NCBI GenBank assembly: GCA_015066805.1
Contig: SVNP01000009.1
Span: 16,190 to 80,189, forward strand
DNA from: Ruminococcus sp.
GTDB taxonomy: Bacteria; Bacillota; Clostridia; Oscillospirales; Ruminococcaceae
Direction: 5' to 3'
Length of the DNA stretch: 64,000 nucleotides
In this document: one piece after another, positions 26,044-34,053 of the stretch
Position numbering within the stretch: the first letter of the stretch is position 1
How the letters are laid out: each line of letters opens with the position of its first letter
Position numbers and translations under genes: made by a program
The notes under the pieces: generated by a model
Seen by the model: only the letters and a program-made list of their open reading frames with translations
What the model was told of the DNA's origin: nothing
The model's database searches: none

Positions 26044-27435
26044 TCAGGCAGTAATGGTATAGCCCGGAGATTGATACGGACGTTTGCCGGCACCGCAGCG
26101 GCGGTCGCTGTATGCACCTGCAATGGCATCCCAGGTGACAGCTCCCACAATACCATTTGGTGTCAGACCGTATTGCCGCTGAAAAGCCTGCACGGCCGAA
26201 CGGGTCAGTGGGCCGAAATAGCCGGTATCGGAAACAGCGGGAATGGAAGCATCAAACTGCGAAAGATAGGTGAGATATTGCTGCAGGGTACGCACAGCAG
26301 GATCCGTAACGCCTTCCCGCAGTACCAGATCGGGATAAAGCTGCACACAGGTATCGTTTGGCTGGGATTCCAGAATGCCCAGGTAGGCAGCATAGAGGTC
26401 GTTCCATGTCTGGCGGTCGGTGATACCTGTGGGAGGCAGCCCGAAGGTCTGCTGAAAGCTGCGTACCGAGGCAGTGGTAGCATCATCATAGGTGCCGGTA
26501 ATGGAAATGGGCAGCACCGAGGCATAGTATGCCCCCACCACTGCCAGATAATACTGCATGGAACGCACGGCATTGCCGCTGTCACCGGGCTGCAGGGTGG
26601 CAGGAAAGCTTCGTTCCAGTTCGCTTTGGCGCAGACCTTCGGAATTCAGCTCCGCAAGCCGCTTGACGCTGGTGAAAATATAGGAGATCTCATACCATGT
26701 GGATTCGTTGACCTCGCCTGTGGGTGCCAGATTGAAGATCTCCTGGAATGTTCTGACAGCATCGGCAGTGCGGTCGTCATAAATGCCGTCTGCTTCCGCA
26801 ATTTTGGGAATGGCAGGGAAATTGTTGGAGATACGGTTGAGCTGTAATTGAATGGTCTGCACATCTGCTCCCACCTCTCCGATGTTCAGAACTCTGCCGG
26901 GGTAGGTGGGCGTAGCAGAACGGATATTGGCGCTGCGAACCAGCTCAATGTCATCTCCGTAGTAGTATTGCAGGATCTCCAGCGGTGTTTTTCCATCCTC
27001 CGCAAGGCCTACCGTGCCCCATTGGGAAAGCCCCGCACAAGTGCTGGTGGTGCCGTTGCAGAATGCAGTAAACAATGGCTCCACTGTACCGATGCGCCGC
27101 ACATAAACCGGATACAGCTCATCGGTCAGGCGGCTGATGTTATCGAAGATCTCACGACCGTACACAAATACCTGATCGTACTGGGTGCTGCCTGTAATAT
27201 CAAAATCATATCCGCGGGAACGATACCATTCCGTGTAAATGCGGTTGAGCACAAAGCTGACAATGGCGTGGATATTGGCTCGCAGAGCGTTTTCCGGCCA
27301 GGTGGGGTACAGCTCGCCGGAGGCTACATTCTTGATATAATCGGGAAAGGATACGGTTACGTTTTCCGCATTACTGTCAGGCGCACCCAGATGCACCGTA
27401 ACGGTCTGCGGAATAAAGGGTTCACCACTGAGCAT
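26044..27435 (-). CDS. SpoIID/SleC-like protein with three peptidoglycan-binding modules
   Basis: A 463-residue protein without a signal peptide. Residues about 1-170 resemble the SpoIID-type domain seen at the N-terminus of clostridial cortex-lytic proteins (VSFPDYIKNVASGELYPTW, ALRANIHAIVSFVLNRIY, GLSQWGTVGLAEDGKTPLEI, then YYGDDIELV). Three PG_binding_1 modules follow, near 180-255, 285-355 and 375-445, each with the pattern GDxxxxVRxxQxxL...FGPxTxxAVxxFQ...G.IVGxxTW. AGGAGG precedes ATG 27435, and the gene overlaps the end of the preceding one by 14 bases. I infer a spore-cortex role; no catalytic protease module is present. Confidence 0.78.
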   Translation of the reverse strand: MLSGEPFIPQTVTVHLGAPDSNAENVTVSFPDYIKNVASGELYPTWPENALRANIHAIVSFVLNRIYTEWYRSRGYDFDITGSTQYDQVFVYGREIFDNISRLTDELYPVYVRRIGTVEPLFTAFCNGTTSTCAGLSQWGTVGLAEDGKTPLEILQYYYGDDIELVRSANIRSATPTYPGRVLNIGEVGADVQTIQLQLNRISNNFPAIPKIAEADGIYDDRTADAVRTFQEIFNLAPTGEVNESTWYEISYIFTSVKRLAELNSEGLRQSELERSFPATLQPGDSGNAVRSMQYYLAVVGAYYASVLPISITGTYDDATTASVRSFQQTFGLPPTGITDRQTWNDLYAAYLGILESQPNDTCVQLYPDLVLREGVTDPAVRTLQQYLTYLSQFDASIPAVSDTGYFGPLTRSAVQAFQRQYGLTPNGIVGAVTWDAIAGAYSDRRCGAGKRPYQSPGYTITA

Positions 27436-28060
27436 GGGCTTTGCCTCCTGTTGTGTAATCCTTCATATCGTTATAAAACAGCAGGTCGGCACCTGTGGCA
27501 GGCTGTACGCCGGCAGGCAGCGGGATCAGATCAAAAGTCTGCACTGCTGACACATCGGGGAATACGGGTACCGCCATAGCAGATTCCCGATAATACCCCG
27601 GTGCGTAAACATGGATATTGTAATCAAAATAAGCGGGTGCCTGCTGATTCCCCGAAGGAGGTGGCGCAGGCAGCGTAATGATACCGGTTTCCCCGCTGCT
27701 GTCGGTTTTTTGCAGTGCATACAAATGCTCTCGGGGGCCTGCCTCCCGCACAACTGTAACAATGGCGTCTTCCACAGGGCGTGCGCCTCTTGCAGTGGTA
27801 ACACGAACCCTCACACTGCCCGTGGCGGCAGGCTCCGTGGGTGGAGTGGGCGCAGGAGGTTCAGCGGGCAGATCCATAGGGGGAGACGGAGGTGGCTGTA
27901 TCGGCTGCTGCGGCGGTACGGGCAGAGCTGCGACAGGCGGCACAGGCGGCACGGGCGGCGGCATGGGCAAGGGCTGTGGCATGGTGGGGGGATTGGCATA
28001 CAAACGGAACATTTCTTCCCGGTAGCGGCGGGCGGTGTCTTCAAACTCCTGTTGGTTCAT
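27422..28060 (-). CDS. Pro-rich protein with a carboxypeptidase-regulatory-like beta domain
   Basis: A 212-residue protein starting at ATG 28060 (AAAGGAGG upstream). A short helical head (MNQQEFEDTARRYREEMFRLY) is followed by a proline-rich segment of about 65 residues (runs such as PMPPPVPPVPP), then a beta-sandwich domain (about 85-195: GSVRVRVTTARGARPVEDAIVTV, cited as VRVRVTTARG, and a DSSGETGIITLP loop) like CarboxypepD_reg domains. It is first in the operon with the SpoIID/PG-binding genes. It has no signal peptide and I do not recognise a named family. Confidence 0.65.
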   Translation of the reverse strand: MNQQEFEDTARRYREEMFRLYANPPTMPQPLPMPPPVPPVPPVAALPVPPQQPIQPPPSPPMDLPAEPPAPTPPTEPAATGSVRVRVTTARGARPVEDAIVTVVREAGPREHLYALQKTDSSGETGIITLPAPPPSGNQQAPAYFDYNIHVYAPGYYRESAMAVPVFPDVSAVQTFDLIPLPAGVQPATGADLLFYNDMKDYTTGGKAHAQW

Positions 28061-28103
28061 GGCTGTGCCTCCTTTGCTGATGGCAGAAAACTGCCTGTAT
28101 TCC

Positions 28104-28132
28104 ACTGTATGCGGGGCAGAGCAGAATCATGC
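28104..28132 (-). promoter_or_regulatory. Sigma-E-like promoter of the peptidoglycan-binding operon
   Basis: On the minus strand CATACAGT (28104-28111) matches the sigma-E -10 consensus CATACAnT, and GCATGAT (28126-28132) is a 5-of-7 fit to the -35, with a 14-base spacer. No sigma-A promoter is apparent between the preceding terminator and the gene. Confidence 0.5.
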
Positions 28133-28141
28133 GGTAAAATC

Positions 28142-28180
28142 AAAAAAGCCCGAACCGCTTTTATGACGGTTCGGGCTTTG
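28142..28180 (-). terminator. Terminator of the alanine symporter gene
   Basis: CAAAGCCCGAACCG and CGGTTCGGGCTTTTTTG arms form a 12-bp-plus stem, followed by T6 on the minus strand, 12 bases after the stop codon. Confidence 0.88.
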
Positions 28181-28192
28181 GAAATGATCCCG

Positions 28193-29602
28193 TTATTTTT
28201 GGGGGAGCGATGCAAAATAGGCTTTGGTCTCCTTGGCCACCACACCGGAAAGTGCCATCAGTGCGATGATATTGGGCAGAGCCATCAGACCGTTAAAAAT
28301 ATCTGCCAGATTCCAGACGGCCTCTACTGCCAGATAAGGCCCTGCAAAGACTGCCAGAATATACAGCCAGCGATAAATCACTGCGATCCGCTTGCGGGAT
28401 CCTGTCAGATAGGAAAGGCAGCGTTCGGAGTAATAATTCCAGCCTAGAATGGTGGTAAAGGCAAAGAAGATCAGACAAAGCATCAGCAGAAAAGCCGAAA
28501 CCCGATGAGGGAAGGGCAGCCCGTACTGGAATGCTGCTGTGGTGATCTCCACACCCTCCAGCGTGGGATCGGCTTCCAGACAGCCGGACATTATAATAGT
28601 CAGACCGGTCATGGTGCAAACCACTATGGTGTCGATGAAGGTGCCTGTCATGGAAACAAGCCCCTGCCGCACAGGCGAATTGGTCTTTGCGGCGGCGGCC
28701 GCAATGGGCGCAGAGCCCAATCCTGCTTCGTTGGAGAATATACCTCTTGCCACGCCGGATTGCACAGAGGCAAACACAGCACCCAGTACACCACCGCCCA
28801 CGGCACGCAATCCGAATGCGCTTTCCACAATGGTTTTCAATGCAGCGGGGATCTCATTCAGATGCAGAAAGATCATCAGCAGGCAGCAGCCCACATAGAT
28901 CACCACCATGGCAGGTACAATGATCTCTGCGGCAGATGCAATACGTTTGATGCCTCCAATGATGATCAGTGCGGCAAATATGGTTACAACAGCACCGGAG
29001 ATGATCTGTGCATAGGTGTATTCCTGCCCAAATAGCGAAAGGGTATGTGCTTTTTCGGGATCAAAAAAGGCAGTTGCCGCCGAGGTGATACCGTTGATCT
29101 GTGTAATGGTGCCAATGCCCATCAGGCCGGCAAGCAATGCAAATACGGCAAAGATCTTGCCCAGCGGCCGCCATTTTCTGCCCATACCCTTTTCGATGTA
29201 GTAAAAGGGGCCGCCCAGCATATGGCCTTGGGCATCCGCCTGCCGATATTTGACTGCCAGAAGACCCTCGGCATATTTGGTCGCCATGCCAAAGAGTGCG
29301 GCAATTTCCATCCACAGCAAGGCACCGGGGCCGCCTGCGGCAATGGCTGTGGCAACGCCTACGATATTGCCTGTACCGATGGTGGCGGAAAGTGCGGTGC
29401 AAAGTGCGGCAAAGCCGGAAACTTCGCCCTTTGCACCTTCTTCTTCAGTGACCATATAGCGCAGTGCAAGACCCAGCTTGCGGAATTGTACACCCCGCAG
29501 ACGGAACGTCAGCAGAATACCGCAGCTTAAGATCAGCACGATCAGCGGCAATCCCCAGACAAAATCATCTACGGTGCGTATGATGCGGTTGAACGTATCC
29601 AT
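28193..29602 (-). CDS. Alanine/glycine:cation (AGCS) symporter
   Basis: A 469-residue membrane protein that imports alanine or glycine with sodium. The family shows in FRLRGVQFRKLGLALRYM (about 33-50), SATIGTGNIVGVATAIAAGGPGALLWM (as ATIGTGNIVGVATAIAAGG), the SVQSGVARGIFSNEAGLGSAPIAAAAA region (as RGIFSNEAGLGSAPIAAAA) and GWNYYSERCLSYL near the end. It has its own promoter and terminator. A sodium gradient for it could come from the decarboxylase subunits encoded divergently. Confidence 0.95.
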   Translation of the reverse strand: MDTFNRIIRTVDDFVWGLPLIVLILSCGILLTFRLRGVQFRKLGLALRYMVTEEEGAKGEVSGFAALCTALSATIGTGNIVGVATAIAAGGPGALLWMEIAALFGMATKYAEGLLAVKYRQADAQGHMLGGPFYYIEKGMGRKWRPLGKIFAVFALLAGLMGIGTITQINGITSAATAFFDPEKAHTLSLFGQEYTYAQIISGAVVTIFAALIIIGGIKRIASAAEIIVPAMVVIYVGCCLLMIFLHLNEIPAALKTIVESAFGLRAVGGGVLGAVFASVQSGVARGIFSNEAGLGSAPIAAAAAKTNSPVRQGLVSMTGTFIDTIVVCTMTGLTIIMSGCLEADPTLEGVEITTAAFQYGLPFPHRVSAFLLMLCLIFFAFTTILGWNYYSERCLSYLTGSRKRIAVIYRWLYILAVFAGPYLAVEAVWNLADIFNGLMALPNIIALMALSGVVAKETKAYFASLPQK

Positions 29603-29649
29603 AAAGCACCTTCTTTTCCAAGATTGTGAAAAATTTCACATACCTTTTT

Positions 29650-29678
29650 ATTGTACCATGCTTTGGAGATTTCGTCAA
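29650..29678 (-). promoter_or_regulatory. Promoter of the alanine symporter gene
   Basis: Minus strand TTGACG (29673-29678) and TACAAT (29650-29655), 17-base spacer. Confidence 0.8.
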
Positions 29679-29754
29679 GTCGTTTCCAAGCATTTTTCAA
29701 GGCAGGGCAACCGGGATTTTTTTGAGAAAAAAGGTTTTTTCTGCAAAAAAACAC

Positions 29755-29783
29755 TTGCCTTTTTCTGCAAAATGTAGTATACT
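29755..29783 (+). promoter_or_regulatory. Promoter of the sodium-pump decarboxylase subunit genes
   Basis: TTGCCT at 29755-29760 and TATACT at 29778-29783, 17-base spacer, ahead of GAAAGGGAGG and ATG 29820. Confidence 0.75.
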
Positions 29784-29819
29784 AGACTTGTATGCGATTT
29801 CAGAAAGGGAGGAAACCTT

Positions 29820-30257
29820 ATGTTGAATATACTGACCCTTGCCGCTGTGAGTACAGAGGCAGTTCCGGAAATGACAAAAAGCTTTATCGCCGCTATGACG
29901 ATTACCGGATTGGCTGTAGTGTTTCTTGGTCTGCTGATCCTGGTCGTGTATCTGACGCTTTCCGGTAAGCTCTTTGTGCGCTTGGGCATCGGCCAGCCAA
30001 AACCCAAAAAAGCACCTGCGGCACCTGCACCGAAACCTGTTGCTGCCCCTAAGCCTGCTGTTCCTGCGGCTGTGGCCGGAGAGGATGAGGATGAGATCGC
30101 AGCGGTCATCGCTGCGGTGGTTGCTGCCATGAGTACGGCAGACGGCACCGCATATGCTGTCCGTTCCATTAAACCTGTGCGCCGTGTTGGCAGCGGACGC
30201 TCTGCGTGGGCACAGGCCGGTATGGCAGATCTGACCGCACCGTTTTCCATTCAATAA
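29820..30257 (+). CDS. Sodium-pump decarboxylase gamma subunit (OadG-like)
   Basis: A 145-residue protein with one membrane span (about 26-48, TGLAVVFLGLLILVVYLTL) followed by an Ala/Pro-rich hinge (KKAPAAPAPKPVAAPKP) and a cytosolic tail containing DEDEIAAVIAAVVAAM, the standard OadG/MmdD signature. It anchors the decarboxylase complex to the beta subunit encoded 16 bases downstream. The alpha (carboxyltransferase) and biotin carrier genes are not in this window, so oxaloacetate versus methylmalonyl-CoA specificity cannot be told. Confidence 0.85.
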   Translation: MLNILTLAAVSTEAVPEMTKSFIAAMTITGLAVVFLGLLILVVYLTLSGKLFVRLGIGQPKPKKAPAAPAPKPVAAPKPAVPAAVAGEDEDEIAAVIAAVVAAMSTADGTAYAVRSIKPVRRVGSGRSAWAQAGMADLTAPFSIQ

Positions 30258-30273
30258 GCGGAGGTAGACAACG

Positions 30274-31485
30274 ATGGCTGAAATTCTTAATATTTTCGCA
30301 GAGACCATGAAGGGTCTCTGGCTGGACAGCGGCCTCAGTGCGCTGTTCATGGATTTCACAGACGGCGGCTGGAAGAATCTGGTCATGATCTGTGTGGCAC
30401 TGTTCTGTATGTGGCTGGCAATCGCCAAAGGCTTTGAACCCTTGCTGCTGCTGCCCATTTCCTTTGGTATGCTGCTGACCAACCTGCCCTATGCCGAGAT
30501 GTATCACCCGGAGCTTTGGACAGGCGAGATCGACTTTGGCAATGTGCTGCATGATGGCGGCCTTCTGGATATCCTGTATTTAGGTGTTAAATTGCAGATA
30601 TTCCCGCCTCTGATCTTCCTTGGCATCGGTTGTATGACCGACTTCTCCCCCCTGATCGCCAACCCCAAAAGCTTCCTGCTGGGTGCTGCCGCACAGGCAG
30701 GTATCTTCTTCACCTTTGTATGTGCCGGTGCCATTGGATTTGATGCACTGGAGGCGGCCTCCATCGCCATCATCGGCGGTGCGGATGGCCCCACTGCCAT
30801 CTATGTTTCCAGTAAGCTGCTGAGCGGAGAGGGTTCTGTCAGTACCGGTAACATCGCACTGGCAGCCTATACATATATGGCTCTGGTTCCTGTGATCCAG
30901 CCTCCGCTGATGCGTTTGTTCACCACTAAGAAGGAGCGTGCCGTCAAGATGGAGCAGCTCCGTGTGGTTTCCAAAACCGAGCGGATCATCTTCCCCATTG
31001 CCGTTACTTTGATCATCTCCCTGCTGGTGCCTTCCGCAGCACCGCTGGTGGGTATGCTGATGTTCGGTAATCTGCTGAAGGAAAGTGGCGTGGCTGCTCG
31101 CCTCGTAGATACCGCACAGAATGCGCTGATGAATATCATCACTATTTTCCTGGGCGTTTCCGTTGGTGCTACCACACAGGCTGATAAGATCATCAACTGG
31201 AGCTTCCTGGGCGTTATGGCACTGGGTGTTGTGGCATTCTCTCTGGGTACGATCTGTGGTATTCTCTTTGGTAAGATCATGTATATTGCTACCAAGGGTA
31301 AGGTCAACCCGCTGATCGGTTCCGCAGGCGTTTCTGCCGTGCCCATGGCTGCCCGTATCTCCCAGAAGGTGGGTGCTGAAACCGATCCCACCAACTTCCT
31401 GCTGATGCACGCTATGGGTCCCAATGTGGCAGGCGTCATCGGCTCTGCCGTAGCCGCAGGCGTGCTGCTGGCAGTGCTTGGCTGA
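30274..31485 (+). CDS. Sodium-translocating decarboxylase beta subunit
   Basis: A 403-residue integral membrane protein (OadB/MmdB/GcdB family) that decarboxylates carboxybiotin and pumps sodium outward. Visible motifs: FPPLIFLGIGCMTDFSPLIANP (as LIFLGIGCMTDFSPLIA), SIAIIGGADGPTAIYVSSKL with the key Asp of GGADGPT near residue 170, and GSAGVSAVPMAARISQKVG plus LMHAMGPNVAGVIGSAVAAG near the end. GGAGG precedes ATG 30274. A terminator follows. Confidence 0.95.
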   Translation: MAEILNIFAETMKGLWLDSGLSALFMDFTDGGWKNLVMICVALFCMWLAIAKGFEPLLLLPISFGMLLTNLPYAEMYHPELWTGEIDFGNVLHDGGLLDILYLGVKLQIFPPLIFLGIGCMTDFSPLIANPKSFLLGAAAQAGIFFTFVCAGAIGFDALEAASIAIIGGADGPTAIYVSSKLLSGEGSVSTGNIALAAYTYMALVPVIQPPLMRLFTTKKERAVKMEQLRVVSKTERIIFPIAVTLIISLLVPSAAPLVGMLMFGNLLKESGVAARLVDTAQNALMNIITIFLGVSVGATTQADKIINWSFLGVMALGVVAFSLGTICGILFGKIMYIATKGKVNPLIGSAGVSAVPMAARISQKVGAETDPTNFLLMHAMGPNVAGVIGSAVAAGVLLAVLG

Positions 31486-31491
31486 TTTCTT

Positions 31492-31526
31492 AAAACACCG
31501 CATGATGTCACATCATGCGGTGTTTT
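31492..31526 (+). terminator. Terminator of the decarboxylase subunit operon
   Basis: AACACCGCATGATG and CATCATGCGGTGTT form a perfect 14-bp stem with a short loop; its T5 tail merges with the left inverted repeat of the multi-hairpin element. Confidence 0.9.
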
Positions 31527-31886
31527 TATCAATTGGGATTTGTAGAGCTGTTTAACGTTGCAATTCCTCATTGCAAAAGTTTTGGTCGAGCTTTTTTCAA
31601 AAGCTCGTGGGGTCGAGGGGCAAAGCCCCCGTCGCACTCCGCAGAGTGCGAAACAAATGCTATTACGTTTTTATCAAAGGCTTACGCCTTTGATAGGAGA
31701 AAAACTCTTGTTTTTCTCCCACGCCGCCTACGGCGGCTCCCTCTTTAGCGCCTTTTCATGATGGGAAATTTCGCCATCTGCGGATGGCGACCAGAGGCTC
31801 TGCCTCCGGACTCCGCAAGCCTTTGAAAAGGCTTGACCGAAACTTATATAATGAGAGATGCAACGTCAAATCCCAATTGATAAAAA
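31523..31886. repeat. MITE-like inverted repeat element made of nine hairpins
   Basis: The ends are inverted copies: TTTTTATCAATTGGGATTTG (31523-31542) matches the complement of 31867-31886, and ACGTTGCA (31555-31562) matches 31859-31866; a 12-base insert (31543-31554) interrupts the left arm only. Homology continues inward (GGTC, hairpin, GGGTCGAGGGGC-like, hairpin, GCAGA hairpin), so the element is two diverged copies of one module in head-to-head orientation around a central 120-base core. Hairpins lie at 31588-31606, 31615-31630, 31633-31650, 31672-31695, 31696-31719, 31723-31737, 31772-31789, 31794-31806 and 31816-31835. No usable ORF is present. It fills the gap between two convergent terminators and both ends start in their U tracts. 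Confidence 0.8.
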
Positions 31887-31919
31887 GCACCCGCCTCTGA
31901 TATCGCATCAGGGGCGGGT
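31887..31919 (-). terminator. Terminator of the cyclophilin gene
   Basis: ACCCGCC (31889-31895) pairs with GGCGGGT (31913-31919) and CTGAT with ATCAG inside; on the minus strand the stem is followed by GCTTTTTATC, the end of the repeat element. Confidence 0.85.
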
Positions 31920-31929
31920 TTGCGTTTGT

Positions 31930-32406
31930 TTAGTCGGGGATAATCTCCACGGTTTTCATGATCTGGGGCTGCAGGGGCTTATCGGCATAGTTGGTTTCCA
32001 CGGCTGCGATCTCATCCACAACCTCAATGCCCTCTACCACTTCACCGAAGGCAGCGTACTGGCCATCCAGGTGGGGAGCATCCTTATGCATGATGAAGAA
32101 CTGGGAGCCTGCGCTGTCGGGGTGACCGGAGCGAGCCATACTCAGAACGCCGCGGGTATGCTTCAGGCTGTTGGGCACACCATTTGCCAGGAATTCGCCC
32201 TTGATATGCCAGCCGGGGCCGCCGGTACCAATGCCCTGGGGGCAGCCGCCCTGGATCATAAAGCCGGGGATGACACGGTGGAAGATCAGGCCATTATAGA
32301 AGCCTTCCTTGACCAGTTTTTCAAAGTTTTCGCAGGAGATGGGAGCCACCTCGGGGTGCAGCTTCAGCTTGATCTGCTTGCCGTTTTCCATTGTAATCAG
32401 AATCAT
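31930..32406 (-). CDS. Cyclophilin-type peptidyl-prolyl cis-trans isomerase
   Basis: A 158-residue cytosolic foldase. Cyclophilin motifs are plain: GLIFHRVIPGFMIQGGCPQGIGTGGPG (as FHRVIPGFMIQGGCPQG), the active-site arginine in FHRV, SAGSQFFIM, and HLDGQYAAFGEVVEG. ATG 32406 (MILITMENG) is chosen; a TTG nine bases upstream is a weaker start. It lies 18 bases after the AAA-ATPase gene and is probably cotranscribed with tyrS and that gene. Confidence 0.95.
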   Translation of the reverse strand: MILITMENGKQIKLKLHPEVAPISCENFEKLVKEGFYNGLIFHRVIPGFMIQGGCPQGIGTGGPGWHIKGEFLANGVPNSLKHTRGVLSMARSGHPDSAGSQFFIMHKDAPHLDGQYAAFGEVVEGIEVVDEIAAVETNYADKPLQPQIMKTVEIIPD

Positions 32407-32424
32407 AACAGTCAATCCTTTCTA

Positions 32425-34026
32425 TCAGTTGAGTTCAATATCCTTCACATCATCCAATGTCAGCGTAGTCAGCTCGGCATCGGTAATGTTGGGGTCATTT
32501 GCCAGGCGGTTTGCCTGTTTGGTAATGGCACGCTCGTAGAAATTACGGATATCACGGGCGTTGGCAAAGGTTTTCAGATTCATGCCGCAGCGCTGCACAA
32601 AATACGCCAGCACTTCATCCTCAGCCTCCTTGGTAATGGTCATGCCGGAGCGGGTACAGGTGCTTTTGAAGATATCCAGCAGCTCATCGGGCATATAATC
32701 CTGGAAGTTGATGATTTTGTTAAATCGGGAGCGCAGACCGGGGTTGCTGTCCAGAAATTCCTCCATGAGATCGGTATATCCTGCCACGATGACGATGAAG
32801 TCATCCCGATGATCCTCCATGGCCTTTAACAGAGTGTTGACTGCTTCCATACCGAAATCGTTTTTGCCGGTACTGGCGGTGAGTGCATAGGCCTCATCAA
32901 TAAACAGCACGCCGCCCATGGCAGAATCAATGACTTCTTTGGTTTTAATGGCGGTCTGCCCCACATAGCCGCTGACCAGTCCGGAGCGATCCACTTCCAC
33001 AAGCTGACCCTTTTCCAGCACGCCAAGGCTGTGGTAAATGCCTGCCAGAATACGTGCTACAGTGGTTTTACCTGTGCCGGGATTGCCCAGAAAAGCCATG
33101 TGCAGGGACATGGGTGCCTGAGGCATACCGCGTTCCTCACGCATTTTCCGTACACGGATCAGGTTGATCAGGCTGTTGAGATCTTCCTTTACGGCCTCCA
33201 GACCTGTCAGGTCATTGAGCTTCTGAAGCTGTTCTTCCAGCGTCAGGGGTGCGTCCTCTGCTTTGGGCTGAGGTGCTGCTGTCGGTGCAGTAGTCTGCGG
33301 TGCGGGCTGTGCAGGCTTTGAGGGCTGGGAATGATTGGGCGCAAAGGGAGTGTTGGCAGGCTTTACGGGCACTGTTGGTGTTCCGGGATAAACCGGGTTC
33401 TGGGGATATACAGGTGTCTGGGGATGGGCAGGTGCCTGAGGCGGTACAGGAGGTGCGCCCCATGGAGAGTTGCCGCCGAATCCTGCGGGGTAGTGGGGGT
33501 GGTTGCGGATACGGTTCTGCTCTGCGATCATTTTTTCCCAATTGGAGATGTACTCCATGCGGAAATTCCGCAGTGCCAGAATCAGAGCAGCCAGATCCCG
33601 CATGACAAAGGGATCGGGCTTATGGCCGTCTGCCTGTAAGAAATCCAGGCCCGCCTGATTGAGAAACTCAATGAGGGCAAGGCTCATGCCGCCCATGGGA
33701 GAGGTTTCCAGATCCAGCTTGAGGAAAGGCATCATCAGGGTGATAATGCTGTCCTTCAGGCTGTATTTGGTGATCTTGCAGCTTACATGGAAACGGTCGA
33801 TCTGCTCGGCAGACATCATATAGCCCAGCGCACCGTTGATGTAGGCGATCTCGTTCATGGAGATGCTGCCGCTGTTGCTGCCCAGATACACAAAGAACTT
33901 CAGCAGGGTAAACCGCAGGTAATCCTGCATGGATTTGCCCTGTACGGATACGGTATAGCCGTGGGATTCACACACCTCACACTGGGCGTGAATATGAGAA
34001 AGCTGTCTTGCAACATCCTGCTGCAT
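32425..34026 (-). CDS. SpoVK/CbbX-type AAA+ ATPase with long N-terminal extension
   Basis: A 533-residue protein. The C-terminal 270 residues are a CbxX/CfxQ AAA+ domain: LTGLEAVKEDLNSLINLIR, Walker A GNPGTGKTT at about 314-322, SGYVGQTAIKTKEVI, Walker B GGVLFIDEAYAL, sensor region FIVIVAGYTDLMEEFLDSNPGLRSRF (as VIVAGYTDLMEEFLDSNP). Ahead is a helical domain of about 175 residues and a Pro/Gln-rich linker with PVYPQNPVYPGTP repeats. Stage V sporulation protein K is the closest well-known relative by the AAA domain; the extension is not part of SpoVK. AGGAGG precedes ATG 34026. Target unknown. Confidence 0.8.
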   Translation of the reverse strand: MQQDVARQLSHIHAQCEVCESHGYTVSVQGKSMQDYLRFTLLKFFVYLGSNSGSISMNEIAYINGALGYMMSAEQIDRFHVSCKITKYSLKDSIITLMMPFLKLDLETSPMGGMSLALIEFLNQAGLDFLQADGHKPDPFVMRDLAALILALRNFRMEYISNWEKMIAEQNRIRNHPHYPAGFGGNSPWGAPPVPPQAPAHPQTPVYPQNPVYPGTPTVPVKPANTPFAPNHSQPSKPAQPAPQTTAPTAAPQPKAEDAPLTLEEQLQKLNDLTGLEAVKEDLNSLINLIRVRKMREERGMPQAPMSLHMAFLGNPGTGKTTVARILAGIYHSLGVLEKGQLVEVDRSGLVSGYVGQTAIKTKEVIDSAMGGVLFIDEAYALTASTGKNDFGMEAVNTLLKAMEDHRDDFIVIVAGYTDLMEEFLDSNPGLRSRFNKIINFQDYMPDELLDIFKSTCTRSGMTITKEAEDEVLAYFVQRCGMNLKTFANARDIRNFYERAITKQANRLANDPNITDAELTTLTLDDVKDIELN

Positions 34027-34053
34027 TGTGCGATTCCTCCTGTCAACAGATTA

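Noticed and set aside
31515..31761. Small ORFs of about 70 codons inside the multi-hairpin element
   Set aside because: They are made of inverted repeats, lack ribosome sites and give no protein-like sequence.
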